Below, one piece after another: positions 1-12,389 of a stretch of DNA of 64,000 bases (position 1 is its first letter; each line of letters starts with the position of its first letter). Location: contig JAPTYO010000011.1 in assembly GCA_036873135.1 (NCBI GenBank), forward strand, positions 16,502,747-16,566,746, in the 5' to 3' direction. Made by a program: the position numbers and the translations under genes. Under the pieces are notes generated by a model. The model was not told the origin of the DNA. It saw only the letters and a list, made by a program, of their open reading frames with translations, and did no database searches. This DNA comes from Clarkia xantiana subsp. parviflora. Its lineage: Eukaryota; Streptophyta; Magnoliopsida; Myrtales; Onagraceae.

Positions 1-651
1 AAAAATGGATGGAATGTAACGGTTAGACCAAAACTAGAAAAAATCTGCAAATATATGGTACCAAAACTAAGTAAAAAAATACATCATTGACCAAAACCCA
101 AAAGTTGTCAAACATCATGGACTAAAAGACCTGTTAACCCAATTATATATATTATTAGAAATAAATGAAGGTGGGATAACTAAGCTAAAACTTAAAATGT
201 CACATTATATGTATAATATAATAAATAATAAGTACATACAATAAATAAATTCCACGATCCACACACTCGAACAAAATTCCTTACGAAGTCTACTCCAAAA
301 TAAAAAGTTACTTTTGAGCAAAGCATATGTCTTGCTTGATATGGCATCTCTTGCCAGTGAAAGGAAGATATCGCATATCATACTTTGTTGTTCAAACATG
401 TAAAATTCATCAACTGAGTTGCAAATTAACACTATTTGATTGTGGTGGTCCTCACGGCTCCTAAAATAGGACATTAATGAAAAAACTGAAAGAACACACA
501 TATATATATATATATCCTTGCATAATTCCAATGATTGCAGATGAATCTTCCTTGGATATCTCCATGTGATTTATTTTATAGAGCGATCGGCGGAATCTTC
601 TCAACAAGATTATTAAAAGAAAAACATACACAGTAGTCACCACATATCGTT
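1..651. other. AT-rich spacer, no gene seen
   Basis: AT-rich sequence with short AT microsatellite runs. The open frames here are short, have no recognisable motif and sit in low-complexity DNA. Nothing supports a gene or a named element. Confidence 0.6.
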
Positions 652-1477
652 TTCTCCTAGATGGTTTTACATAAATTATATTTTTAAAATTTGTCACGTA
701 GGTATTTATGTATACTTAAAGTAATATATAAAGTTAATATATACATAAATAATATTTGTTCTCCAATCGTTTTACTTAACTATATTCCTTAAATATAATT
801 TTTTTATTAAATTTTCAACAACCACCAATAAGATAGTAGTATTAATTATAAAATGAATTAATTTATAATAAAAAATTGGTTACATAATATATAGTGCATT
901 ACTTAAATTTAAGGAATGTGTTATGTAAAAATATGTGGGTCCCACTTTTAAGGAATGTTATGAAAACTATTGTAGCACGTTTTTATACATTTTACATAAT
1001 ATATATATATTTAAGAGCATCCACAGTGGTATTACGTAAAGACTACGTAAACGTTGGTCCTACATGTATATTTAAGTAAAGCAACCAAAACTATCTACAG
1101 TGGTTTTACATAGCATTCCTTAAAGATGAGACCCACACGTAAATTTATGTTTTTACGTAAAGCATTCCTTAAATTTAAGTAATGCACTATGTATTACGTA
1201 ACCAATTTTTTATTATAAATTAATTCATTTTATAATTAATGCTAATATCTTATTGGTGATTGTTGAAAAATTTAATAATAAAATATATTTAAGGAATATG
1301 TTTAAGTAATACGATTGCAGAGAAAATATTTTTTACGTGTGTCTTAAATTTACGTATTACTTAAAGTGTACATAAATGTCTACGTGGCAACTTTAAAGAA
1401 TACAATTTATGTAAAACCATTGTGGATGCTCTAACCAACATTTAAGTAATACTATGTCATATCATTGTGGATGCTCT
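652..1477 (-). mobile_element. Tourist-like MITE (outer copy), split by a second copy
   Basis: The stretch 656-1014 matches the reverse complement of the neighbouring MITE at 1015-1431 along most of its length, including the blocks around CACGTAG, CACCAATAAGATA and GGTTACATAATA. Its other end, a terminal repeat reading TTGTGGATGCTC, lies at 1463-1477, beyond the inner copy. The outer copy was therefore present first and was split by the inner one. Its left terminal repeat has decayed. No coding capacity. Confidence 0.7.
1015..1431 (+). mobile_element. PIF/Harbinger (Tourist-like) MITE, complete, TSD TAA
   Basis: A 417-bp element with terminal inverted repeats GAGCATCCACAGTGG and CCATTGTGGATGCTC. 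It is flanked by TAA on both sides (1012-1014 and 1432-1434), the target duplication expected of PIF/Harbinger elements. It has no ORF, so movement would need a transposase from elsewhere. It lies inside an older copy of the same family, and a third copy is at 32870-33208. Confidence 0.85.
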
Positions 1478-2089
1478 AAGACCTTTAGATAGTAGTAGAT
1501 CATAAAAAATCTGGGATCGCAATTTGGTATCTAGGTAATATCTCTGTCCGTGATTATCAGGTCTAGTTTTCAGTTTTCATGTCTACCGGGCTTCGTTTTC
1601 AGTTTTCATGTCTATGTGGAAATATATAATAATTCACAAATTTAAGAATTTTTTTTAACAAACAACCCTTATAATAGAAATAAATTTGACAAATGGCCAT
1701 TGTATTTGGTTTTTATAGAACTATCCCTATTTCCGGATTGTAATTATAGTATCATAAAAGCTGCAGCTCTACAATTAATGCTGCACTTTTTTTTTTCATG
1801 GGGCAAGCTATAATTAAGTCGATTGTTTTTTCAGTCGAGTTGCGGACTATTAGATTAAGAATCTTGAGATGCGCTAAAGTCCTCACTCTATCACTTTTCC
1901 TCTCTTGGTCTAAAGTCACACTGTTATTATTCTCTCTCATCCCTCATTTCTCTTCTCACATATTTTTAATATATATATATATATATATATATTTTGTGGT
2001 AAAAAATGAAGCTAAACAAGAGAAGCGTTGAAACACTTCAACAAACTAATTGTTTATAAAAGGTCTGGGCTCGCAGACCCCTAACAAGT

Positions 2090-2650
2090 CTTTAGACATC
2101 TTAATTCGAACTTCTCTTAGAGGGATATCATGGACAACAAAGTCAAGCTCTTGAAAAAAACCCAATCCTTGCTAATGCATCCGCAACAGAGTTTCCTTCC
2201 CGATAAATGTGTCGGATCTTGTATCTACTAAATTTGGCCAAGAGACTCCTGCAATCCAAAATAATAGGCATTATTGTTATGTTTTCTGAATCCTCAATAG
2301 AGTTAAGTTGATGCAAAGATAAGGCATCCGTTCAATGCGAATGGAACGGAATCCCATTTGAAAGGTTATGATCAAGCCATCTCTAAGGGCCCAACATTCA
2401 GCTACAAAGCTACTAGCGCATCCTAGATTTCTTGTAAATCTGCTAATCCATTAACTATTACAATCCCTAATGACAACTCTTGCCCTGCCTTGCCAGGATT
2501 ACCCAAGGAGGAACCATCTGTGTTAAATTTATGCCATCCAGTCAAAGGAGGATTCCATTTCACCTGAATTATAGAGAAGATATAAGTAGTAGTAGAACAT
2601 AACATAACATTGTGAAAATCAACTATTTGTTTGAGAGAAAGACCAAGCAT
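2090..2650 (-). pseudogene. RNase H-like domain pseudogene (LINE-type or RVT_3 family)
   Basis: On the minus strand three conserved pieces of a plant RNase H-like domain appear in the right order. The first is an entry motif W-PP--GW-KFNTDGSSLGNPG near 2490-2560, which contains the first catalytic Asp in TDGSS. The second is AECWALRDGL near 2370-2410 with the catalytic Glu. The third is a C-terminal HIYREGNSVADALA block near 2171-2215. The pieces lie in different frames with stops between them, so the domain is broken. This domain is known as the tail of plant LINE polyproteins and as stand-alone RNase H-like genes. No reverse transcriptase was found beside it, so the origin is open. It lies inside the Mutator-like element and could be a captured fragment. 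Confidence 0.7.
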
Positions 2651-2930
2651 ATCAGGGATAGAAGAACTCCTCTGAAATACGCGACTATTCCTGTTTTTTC
2701 GAAGATTCCAAAGGTAGAAGCATAATAGAGAACTCCAATCAGCTCATTAGATGGTGATATCACGGGCTCTGTAATTAATTTTAATCCAAGAATCCAAAGG
2801 AAGTTGTAAGGAGTTGGACATTGTTTTTTTTTTACTTTATTATTAAACAACACACGTTCTTCTTCATTGATTTTTTTCCCAAACAATAATAGCATTATTC
2901 AATTGTAATACTATTATTTAACTTAACAGG

Positions 2931-3513
2931 TAGTCATCTAAATAAATATAACGTTGCTTGATTAAATTAGTAACTACATGTAGTGAGATTAACAATTTTA
3001 GTGTTTAAAATAAATTTTAAAGTTTCTAGCCTCTAGTGAGTAGTATTGTGCTACGAAATACACTTGTCGATTCTCAACTTTAAAACACATCATATAAATT
3101 CGTGTCATTAAATAATATTATTTGATTGTAATATCTATAAATATATTTATTTAGTTTAATTTACTATATTTACTCCTAGATATCGTAATCGAATAATATC
3201 ATTTATAAATTATAATATTCATTTTAAAGTTGTGACTATTTGATTACGATATTCAAGTGTCAATAATATTATAGTTAATTAAAGGAAATAAATATATTTA
3301 TAGAAATTAAAATCAAATAATATTATTTAGTGACACAAATTTTCTGTTTTTTTTATTAAGGTCATATATCACTGATTTTACTTTGTAGCACAAGACTACA
3401 CATTTGAGGTTAGAAATTTTAGAATTTATTTTAAACATTAAAATTTTTAATTTCACTACATGAAATTATATAATTTAATCAAGCAAAATTACATTTTTTT
3501 ATATGACTACCAA
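2931..3513. mobile_element. Foldback element with long inverted arms
   Basis: The sequence starting GGTAGTCAT near 2931 and running about 125 bp returns in inverted form ending ATGACTACC near 3513. Shared blocks include TTGCTTGATTAAATTA, CATGTAGTGA and GTTTAAAATAAATT. The similarity continues inward through AAATAATATTATTTGATT. It has no ORF. The flanks share AACTTA on both sides, a possible but imperfect target duplication. Superfamily not assigned. Confidence 0.65.
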
Positions 3514-3611
3514 CTTAGTTAAATCATTCAAAATTTTAAATTTAAAGCTATAAAATATTACTATTACCTAATACTATTGTTGTTGGCCAAAAAGTATAAG
3601 ATTATTGTTGA

Positions 3612-3701
3612 AAAAAACTATGGAAGATGGACGTATGTTGTTTATTAATAATACTAATAATAATAATAAAAAACTATGGAAGATGGACGTATGTTGTTGA
3701 A
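3612..3701. repeat. 31-bp direct repeat flanking a TAA-rich spacer
   Basis: A roughly 31-bp string beginning AAAAAACTATGGAAG and ending TATGTTGTT occurs twice, at 3612-3644 and 3668-3701. The copies are separated by an ATTAATAATACTAATAATAA-like spacer. It could be a local duplication at the 3' tail of the adjacent SINE. Confidence 0.7.
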
Positions 3702-3744
3702 CAACCAGCGCATGCACTGGCCGACCCGTTAAGCCCAATTCTAC

Positions 3745-3910
3745 TCGCCTCCTCATATGCCTGACGCAGTATGTGGGCCAGACGAGACCTGATATTTTAT
3801 ATCAGGTCATCGCGAGGTGACGCCCCTGAGGGGTTTCGAACCTGGGACCTCGGAGCCAAACCACTTGGGAGTAAGCGCTCTCGACAACTAGACCACCACT
3901 GCCTGTGGTA
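3745..3910 (-). mobile_element. tRNA-derived SINE
   Basis: Read on the minus strand the head carries a pol III A box (TGGTCTAGTTG, near 3885-3895) and, about 45 bp on, a B box (GGTTCGAAACC, near 3831-3841). The spacing and order are those of a tRNA-derived promoter. The remaining body does not fold as a functional tRNA, and the expected anticodon arm and 3' acceptor strand are not visible. This fits a plant SINE. The 3' boundary and target duplication were not resolved. Confidence 0.7.
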
Positions 3911-4709
3911 ACTCGACTGTTTTCACATTCGACTTAATTATAACCATCCCATTTTTTTATTTTTTAGATTTTATTTAAATGTTTTATAAAATATTTTTTT
4001 AAACACTGTTGGGTCACGATTCAGCCAGATTAACCTCAAACAATAAAAATACTAAATAGTTTTAGGATTCAGAGGTACTCCGGAAAATTCAACGCAAATA
4101 GACTTTTAAAATTTTTATATTTAGTTCAATAATTTTTTTTCTTTCTAAAATTTATTGTGTTGCTTAACGGTTTGACCAGATTAACCTTAGATGATGACTT
4201 AACACAATTGTGTTTTAAAAAATAATTTTAGTCTCTTTAGATAATTGGAAAAACCGTTCACTTAAACCGTTCACTTAACAGAATAGAGTTTTGAATTTTT
4301 TTTTTTTTTTTTTAATAAAAAACAGTAAACCATAAATTCTAAAACTCTATTTATGTTGAGTGAACAGTTTCGTCGGGTTAACTCTAAACCCAAAATATAA
4401 TTTTAAAAAGTTATCGTTAAAGGTTAACACGATCGAACCGTTTACCAAAATTAATATTTAAAAGAAAAACATAAAACTATGCGAAATATTTAAATTAAAT
4501 CTAAAAAAAAAAAACTACGTGCAGTGCTCTAGTTTTGCAGTAGCAAAGAGCCGTGGCGCTGCAGTTTCTTATTTGCTGCTGCAATCACAATCCGGAAATT
4601 AAATTATATTTCCGGATTGGGACAGTTCTGTTAAAAGATAAATATATGGGTTCATTTGTCAAATTGGTTCTTAGTATAAGGGCATTTTGACAAAAACCTC
4701 CAAATTTAA

Positions 4710-5439
4710 CCTAAAACGAAATCATTATACACAAAAAAGTCGTATTTATAAACATAACACTAAAAGTTATGCGGCTATTAATACTTAAAAAGTTTAACAC
4801 TATAAATTTATTCAAATGTTTACTTTATTTTTTTGGGCCGAGATTCAAATGTTTACTAATGCATGATTTGCCACAGCTTTTTCTATACAGCGACATCCCG
4901 TTTTCCTACTAGGCCTAGTTTTTTAAATTTCAGGTCTACTATAAGTATCAAGCCGTATGAATTCCAATTATATTTGAAATTCAATGTTTTTTTTGCCCAA
5001 AGAAATTCAATGTTTAGAGTTTTTTTTTTTTTTTTTGGCCATGAATGTATAGATATTCATATTGCCATTTAATAACAAATAGTTGAAAAGGCTATGTAAG
5101 ATTTTTTGTTTTTTTTTTTAACAAGTATCGTTAGCACCAGAGACTAATATAATTCTCGCTCGTTCAAGTCAGTTCGTAAATGATAAAGCACCGACATGAA
5201 AAAATTTCAATTATTAGAGCTCCAATCGAGTTTAAATACGAAATCATTTGATTAAGATGAGATCCATTTGACTCTGAACATGACCGCATGGTGCAGGCAG
5301 GGATGGTCATGAGCTGGACCTTACCCCAACCAAGCCCTTTGATGGGTCACCTGCGTCTAGATCCTAACTTGAGGTGATCGTAGGTACCGAGATCACTGCT
5401 TGTCGAGTCTTTCTTCTTGTTCCTTTCCCTTAGCGACTT
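4710..5439. other. Spacer with T-rich tracts, no gene seen
   Basis: AT-rich sequence with several pure T runs near 4985-5036 and 5105-5120. From about 5280 the base composition becomes more even, leading into a copia 3' region that is clearly homologous to the other copy from about 5440. No coding motif seen. Confidence 0.5.
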
Positions 5440-6399
5440 ATGTTGAATGTGAACCTTGCCTCGTCACACAGGCACGGTCATCTTGTAAGGAGAGAGGGAC
5501 CTCTACCATAACAAGATTGGCTAAGAATCAGGGGGATAAACCTGATTAAACAAAACGATAACATTGTCACGCTTAACAGCATGACTTAATCTTCGTTTTG
5601 TAAATCGCCGAGTTGAACTTTGTCCATCACTATATCACATTCAAGGCCAGATGAGAGATTCTGCGATACCATTATTGACATATCCCATCCCTGGCTTTAC
5701 CAAGTGTGCTATCGACGCGTGCTTCATACTGCGCGTGCCACGTTCGACCACGGGGTCATGCTCGGTTGTGCTAGCTAGAATCCTTATGATTCAAAGGGCG
5801 CATACTTCTTCACCTTGAGCGTGTGATTGAACCCGGATGCCTTATGAAGGGGCATCCAAAGTATCCTCACGGACTCAGAACTTATACCTAAGGTCTGGCT
5901 CAATGCTCGCTTCCCGGCGTACGAGCGTAGTGCCAAAGAAAACAGCCAAGTTACCACATCTTGGAAACCGGTTGAGTCAAACTAAGGTTATAAGCGATGG
6001 GGATGGTCAAGTTCACCTTTAACTCACAGACTCTCATGTTCACTTGGTGGCTGCCAACCGGATATTAGTTGAAGGTTGTGAACATTTGTACGGATGCCCT
6101 GGAGAAGTATTCCTTTGTGGAAAACTGGGCAATTGGAGAATTAACAGTTGACCAAGGATACAGTGCAGTACATAGTTTTATTTCAAACAGGTTTGGTTCA
6201 TGAAATGGAATCAACGTTTTGCGAGCGCTTTAATACTCCTAACAGATGAGTAGCACGATGCCCGTCGTATCCGCCGGTCGCACGGCAAGCCTCGTATGAA
6301 CTATTCAGAGACGGAGACGAAGACTGAAGACTGAGATGTTGATACTATTGCGTAACCGTATAAATTAACGAGCACCCTCCCATTCTGGCGAGTGGGAGC
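5440..6399 (+). mobile_element. Copia 3' internal region (after RNase H), fragment
   Basis: This non-coding stretch aligns block by block with the region after RNase H in element C (24573-24980 joined to 26793-27331). Shared blocks include CGTCACACAGGC, GATTGGCTAAGAA, CGACGCGTGCTTCATACT, GTATCCTCACGGA and CAGATGAGTAGCACGATGC. It ends in a purine-rich tract GGCGAGTGGGAG at 6387-6398, the likely polypurine tract, one base before the LTR. The upstream pol of this copy is missing. Confidence 0.8.
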
Positions 6400-6964
6400 T
6401 GTTAGCATATGGTGACGTGGCGCCGTAATAAGAGCCCGTTAATTAAGGGAATTACCTAAGTTAATTAAGTAATTGTCAATCTGGGCTAATTGGGCCAAAT
6501 CCAATTAGTAATTGACAAGGGAGGCCCAAAATGGGCCTCCCCCCTTATTATGCATGGTTCGGCCGAAACCCTAGTACCACATTGGTTGGAGCTGCCTTTT
6601 GGCAACTCCACCCAATACTATATATAGAGGTGACTCCTAAGGGTTTAAACACACAATTAAAAACAAGGGTCTCCATTGAGAAAACTTGTCACCCTAGTCT
6701 AATATTTCGGCACCATCAACATTAAGTGCGAGGTTCCATCTCCGTTGAAGAATCGATCAGAGGTCTTGTTGTGGAGCTACATCGCGTGGGACTTCTTCTA
6801 ACGAAGAACTTGCACGTGGTTCCGACCGGAGGATCAGAACTTCCTCCACATCGTTCTTGGGCAGGAAAGCTAAAATGTATGTGTACTAATTCCGCTGCGT
6901 ATATTAGATTTCTTGCTAGTACACGTTTAGCATTCCGTAGTATTACGTTCCCGTAAACCCAACA
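6400..6964 (+). repeat. Copia LTR (A-type)
   Basis: A 565-bp LTR starting TGTTAGCATATGG and ending CCCAACA. It carries a TATA-like CTATATATAG near 6610. The 3' part holds blocks shared with the other copia LTRs in this window, such as GAAGAATCGATCAGAGG and TTCTTGGGCAGGAAAGCTA. It follows a polypurine tract, so it is the 3' LTR of the upstream fragment. It may also serve as the left LTR of the degenerate element after it. No primer-binding site follows, so that junction is rearranged. Confidence 0.8.
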
Positions 6965-9900
6965 TTTAAAACTGAAAATACCAATCGCCAGTTATGCATG
7001 ATGTATGCGGAAGTTGAATGTTTTGACACGTATGCTAGAATGTTCATGAATGAAAGCATGTGGTAATTTACTTTAAGTAGAATTATGTGTGCTAAGGAAC
7101 ATTAGACGCATGACGCGTAAGCATGTTGTTTTGGTTTGTTCGATGTTTATGGCGTGATATAGTATTATGCATGCGTAAATTATCGGATAATTTTACAAAA
7201 TCAAAAAGGGCCATGGGAAAGCCAAGATCGGGTATACTTATTTGAAAATTTCCGTTCCGTTAATTTGCAATATAATAACCGTTTTCAAAAGACTGATCTA
7301 TTAGATTGAACACGACGGTAGTGTGAACTCTTTCACGGACCCCCTTCCCTCGGTTTACTGGTGGTCGGTTTGGTCTAGATGACTGAGGAATCACTATTTG
7401 TTGTGTTCCATCTTAATAGATAATCCGATGTTTGCAATTCTTTCAAAATGTTATTGTCTTCCTAATTTACATAGTCATCAATGTGTGAGTTGGCTCAATT
7501 AGGGAGATTCGATATTACTCGCAATCTTGATGGTATTAATTATGATGAATAAAATTGGAGTGTTTGTTGAACTCTCTACTACGATTCCGAAAAGTGGAAG
7601 TGGAGAGGACAACTACGGATGAATATAGTAATCTGTATGATTTTGACAATGAGAAATGAATGTGATAATTTGTTTTCCCAAGAATTGGAGTAGGTTCTTT
7701 GATGATCTGAATGCATATATGGTGGTACATTCGACCTTGGTAAAAAGGGGTTGAAGAAGACTTCAATTGGAACCAGACAATGTTATAGCTTAGTATTCCT
7801 TCGAATACGCCTCGGTGGATGCAAGGATGCAAACGCTAGAAATATTTCGGTTGAATGAGATGGTCTTCTCTCTTTTCGTGGATGTCGGCGTAAAACCCGC
7901 ATTGGGTCTTCAGGATGGAAGGTCAACATGGAAAGGATGTATATGGTTGTCTGATATTGACAGGACTCAATAACCTTGAGCCTAATCAAATACAGTAACC
8001 ACAGCAGTGAAAGGGAAACCTTATCTGCTCACCATAGTGAGTTCGAAAGAAGTGAACCATGATCCGCATAGCAAGAAGAGAACTGGACCGAATAAGTTCT
8101 ATACGATAATCTGGTGGGTTAAAACCCCGTTGATAAAGTGCGTCTCAAATACGCATCGTAGGTCATGTGTATGAAGCTGTAAAATGTTTAATACAGACAC
8201 AGATCATTTAAAGTGATTCACTCGTGAATTTACTCAGACAAGATGTTCAACATGACTCAAAGTTCTTGACTATATGCGCCAGAATCATGGATCAAATATG
8301 AAAACTTCAGATCAAGAACTATACCATTATCATTTATCGTTCGTTGTTCGTTTATAAAATTTTGGTTATTTTGAGATTCGGAGTTATTGAATAAAGTAAT
8401 TGTTGCTCGATTCGAAGCTCAATTTGCTTATCAATTTAACATCTCGATTGAACGAGAACGATCCGAAACGAAAATACAAACCTACGGGTTAGAACCAAAA
8501 TTTGGACCATATGAAAATGGACTAATAAAACGAAACGACTCACATACTCCGTCATCTCAGTCAGTACAACTGAACTGAACATACCCATCGATTGCGTAGC
8601 TAGATCGAAAGATTTAGTAATTCTTATTTGTTAGTACTCCATTCAAAATGATTATTTGCGTAATAATTAAACATGTTCAAAACCGATTAAATTAAATTTG
8701 GAAACGAAACGATTTAAACCACGGGATAAAACTTGTTTTATGCGTCGTACGCGCGTGTACCTCGAAAGACGGAACACATCGTTTTAAAGTACAAATTTAA
8801 TAATGAAGTATTTTAATTAATGAATGCTGATTTTTTCGTTTATGATTCCTTGGAAATAACTCATTGATGACTACTATAGTCAAGATGTATGCTTTAAGTC
8901 TACTACGATCAAGTAGTACATCAACTATAGCATTAAGCATGAGCTCAAATGCATAGTCCATGAGGTGGATAAGTCTCTGGATGAGTTAATAAACGAAAGG
9001 AAGTAGTCAGTAAAATGACACTCCCACTATAAGCCTTGAACGAAAAGTTTGGCTAAGCAATCATATTATTAAATACTTCGAGAAACATAAGTTTAAAATT
9101 ACATTATGTTAGAACTCAACATTAATTGTTTCTATGGAATGACATTAAGTTGATTTCATATTAATGTAAAACTATGTTCCAATAAAATCGGTTGGTGCGT
9201 TACCTTAAAATCTAAGAAATGATACGGGTGAAACCTTATCATAAAGTAGTATTAATTTGCGCATTAAACAAGTATTTATTAAGAGTACGGTCTACTCTTA
9301 AAAGATACAAGTTTAAAATTAGCCTGGATTAATGGTAACGTGGTCGAACATGACACATTATAGAAATTTGAGGATGGACTTCCAATGCTTTGCGGAACGA
9401 AACGAACTAAAGTACTGATCAGATTAAAATGGATAGCGGAGATTCTCAGGTCCCACTTACTTCGAGTGGGAGAATGATATAGCATTAGTGAATGAAATGG
9501 TAAATGATGATGGAAACGTCCTCATAATAAATCCAGTGGGAGGGCTCACTCCCCCTCACATAATCATCACTAAATGTTAATGCGAATCAAGTCGAACCTG
9601 ATAATCATAATGTTGAACCATTGGATGAAAATCCAATAGTCGTCGCAACTGTCCATTATTCCTAGTGGGAGGAAATGACTAACTTAATTCCAGATCCTGG
9701 TGATCAAGGAATATATCTCGGAGGTAAAATCCTTAGACCAAGAGGTCATTCTAAGAAAGTTGTAGACCAAAAGTTCAAGCACCGCCATTATTCCCAGTGG
9801 GAGTAATGCTCCGAAAAGAAGCATTATTCCGAGTGGGAGTAACGATCAGACTTAAGATGAGATTATCGAGCCTAAACTTAGTATAAGGCAACAAACTTCT

Positions 9901-11312
9901 TTTAAGAAGTATCCCATCAAGTGAGACATTCGTTCACGAACCAGTGACGGTTCGGCAAGTATTGGAAGAACCTCGAACGTTGGAAATGAGGAAAACAATG
10001 GAGGATGAAAATGCCTAAATTAGAACGTATTCGGTTTTGGTCTTCAGTTGATTAACCCGATAACCACAGAGCTAGAAAGTGAAATTTTATAATTCCCTAC
10101 TGATGGAAAATTTGAGTGGTGCAAAACTCGAACGATTGCGAAGGATATACCCAAATTCGCGGAGAGGACTTTGATGAAACATACTCACCAACTGTGCGTT
10201 ACACCACAGTTAGGGCCATCCTTGCCCTTATTGCAAGCCTCGATCACGAGCCTACATCAAATGGATGTTAAAAACCGCATTCTCCATGGAAACCTGGAGG
10301 AAGAGGGTTTTATTACTCCTGGCAAAAGAACGTAAAGTTTGCAAACTCCAAATATCTATTTACGGTCTTAAACAATCGTCTCGGCAATGGTATCGCAGAT
10401 TCCACGAGGAAATCGTCAGAAACGGATTTGTGAATCTTCACGAGGATCCCTGCGTTACACCGAGACCTCCGGGTCTAAATATGTCATCATAACCTTATAT
10501 GTAGATGACATACTCATTGCTGCAAACGATGTGAGTTTCATGAACAAAATCAAAGTCCTGGTTATCATCAGCATTTGAGATGAAAGACATGGGAGAGGCC
10601 ACGTACATCTTAGGCATTAAAATTGCCCGAGATCATGCCGCCCAGAGATTGTGTCTATCTCAAGGATCATATATCAACAAACTGTTGAAAAGATTCAGAA
10701 TGCTCGATACCAAACTCGTGGATACGCCGGTTTTGTTCGGGTGTGCGCTGTCGAAGCGTGATGGCCCGAAGAACCAGTAGGAGCGTGAACATATGAAGAA
10801 TGCAGAGTATCTGAGCATGGTAGGAATTTTAACGTACGCCATGCTATGTACTCGGCCAGACATCTGTTACGCTGTGGGCCTAGTAGCAACATTCCAATCA
10901 GATCCTGGCTATCAACATTTAAAGGCCATAAAACGAATTATAAGATATCTGAAAGGTACTGCCGACTATGTTCTGTGCTATAAGGGCAGGTAAATCGAAT
11001 TGACTGGTTATAGTGACGCCGACCACGGTGGCGATCTGGACGATCGTAAGTCCACCACAGGGGGAGTTTTACTCCTTGCTAATGCTGTCATATCATGGGT
11101 AAGCAAGAAGCAATCTTGAGTCGCGCCTTCCGCTATGGAATCAGAATTCGTTGCCCTTTCTAAAAACGCACAAGAAGTAGTCTGGCTGAAATGGCTTCTT
11201 AGTACATTAATTTGCACTGACAAGAAGAGCAAACATGTGAAGGTATACTCCGATAGTCATGCAGCCATTGCAGCAGTTAAGAATCCAAAGTACCATAGTA
11301 GGACCAAACACA
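6965..11312 (+). mobile_element. Copia element A, degenerate internal region
   Basis: About 6965-7460 matches the leader of elements B, C and D, for example GATCGGGT, GGTCGGTTTGGT and GACTGAGGAATCA near 7320-7400. From 7460 to about 8600 no Gag motif could be recognised. About 8620-9330 matches the non-coding block that replaces protease and integrase in element C (19600-20110). The pol remnant starts near 9330. The interior ends abruptly inside RNase H where it meets LTR sequence at 11313, so the region between RNase H and the 3' LTR is deleted. Confidence 0.75.
9330..11312 (+). pseudogene. Copia pol remnant: RT and RNase H (element A)
   Basis: The region encodes, in shifting frames, the linker after integrase (GTGGTCGAACATG block at 9339), copia reverse transcriptase and the first part of RNase H. 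In RT the first catalytic Asp survives in MDVK at 10261-10272, followed by HGNLEEE, then VCKLQISIYGLKQSSRQWY and the YVDD box at 10498-10509. The thumb/connection motif TYILGIKIA is near 10600-10630, and an RNase H ESEFVALS block near 11140. Several frameshifts and stops, one of them just after the TATDYV-like segment near 10990, make it non-functional. It ends in RNase H at the LTR junction. Confidence 0.85.
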
Positions 11313-11908
11313 TAGCATATGGTGACATGGCGCCGTAATTGGTAGGCCGTAAATATATGTGGTTACCTAAGATAATTAGGTAAATGTCACATTAGGGATA
11401 ATTGGGCCAGATCCAATTCCCATGTGACATGGGAAACCCGAAATTGGGCATCCCACTCACATCATAGTTCGGCTGAAACCCTAATAGTAGGGAGGAGTAT
11501 TTTCTCCTCCTCCCACTATATAAGGGGGTCTTGGGGTCACTCCTAAAACACACATTGATCACAACTCCTCCTAAGTTGTGATTTGAGAGAAATCCCTTTC
11601 TCTCTACAAGCATATTTCGGCCGGCCCTCTAACACCACAATTGGTGTGCCAAATTGCTTCCGAGCATTCAGTCTGAGGTTCTGACCCGTTGAAGAATCGA
11701 TCAGAGGATTTGCTGTGGAGCTTATACTGCGTAGGACTTCTTCTCACGAAGAACTTGTACGGGTTCCGACCGGAGAATTAGAACTCCCTCCACAACGTTC
11801 TTGGGCAGGAAAGCTATTGAGGTATGTGTGCATTATTCCGCTGTGTAATTAGATTACTTACTAGTACACGTTTAGCATTCCGTAGTATTACGTCCCTGTA
11901 ATCCAACA
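11313..11908 (+). repeat. Copia LTR (A-type), missing its first three bases
   Basis: From TAGCATATGGTGAC onward it matches the LTR at 6400-6964: similar start, TATA-like CTATATAAGG near 11515, and end ATCCAACA. The leading TGT is absent, and the sequence joins directly to RNase H, which points to a recombination or deletion rather than a normal insertion. Confidence 0.8.
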
Positions 11909-12389
11909 TCAAACATGATTATTATTACAGTTTATTCCATTCAATGGAGCGATAATAATGAGATAAGATGTATACCCGGTTCGTTCTTGGAACTACGCAA
12001 TCAATGGATTTTAATGGCATGATCTAGACCGTAGATTTAGATGTAGGAGGAAATGTATGGATTTGCTTGATTCTGTCATACTTGATTTCAATCTCATGTT
12101 AGTTATATACTTATTTCGGATCGATCCCGTTCTTAGCCGAGTCGATTAACCTTGATAAGCAGAACACTTTTAGATACAAAAGGTAACTACTTTATTCAAT
12201 GAAACCGAAACATTGTAATCCAAACATGAAAAGAAACTGAACAAATAAGAAACATACCAACATAACAATACTGGGGTCTCAGATCTCAAACTTTGAAGTA
12301 ATCATGAAGAAATTTTGTGGACATGATGTCTTAATCGAAATATACCGTGAAGGTACTGTAATCATGGTGAGTAAAGCACCGGATTATCG

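Larger units (their letters stand above)
1646..4700. mobile_element. Mutator-like (MULE) element, non-autonomous, 9-bp TSD
   Basis: Sequence at 1646-1790 is repeated in inverted orientation at about 4520-4700. Shared blocks include CCCTTATA, TTTGACAAATG, ACTATCCC/GTCCC and TTTCCGGATTG. The nine bases CAAATTTAA flank both ends (1637-1645 and 4701-4709), as expected for Mutator-type insertions. The 3.05-kb interior has no transposase. It holds an RNase H pseudogene, a foldback, a SINE and AT-rich filler, so it is a deletion derivative, a pack-type element or simply a target for later insertions. Confidence 0.75.

Noticed and set aside
3800..3910. Possible functional tRNA gene on the minus strand
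   Set aside because: A and B boxes are present, but no complete cloverleaf can be drawn from the sequence. A SINE explains it better.
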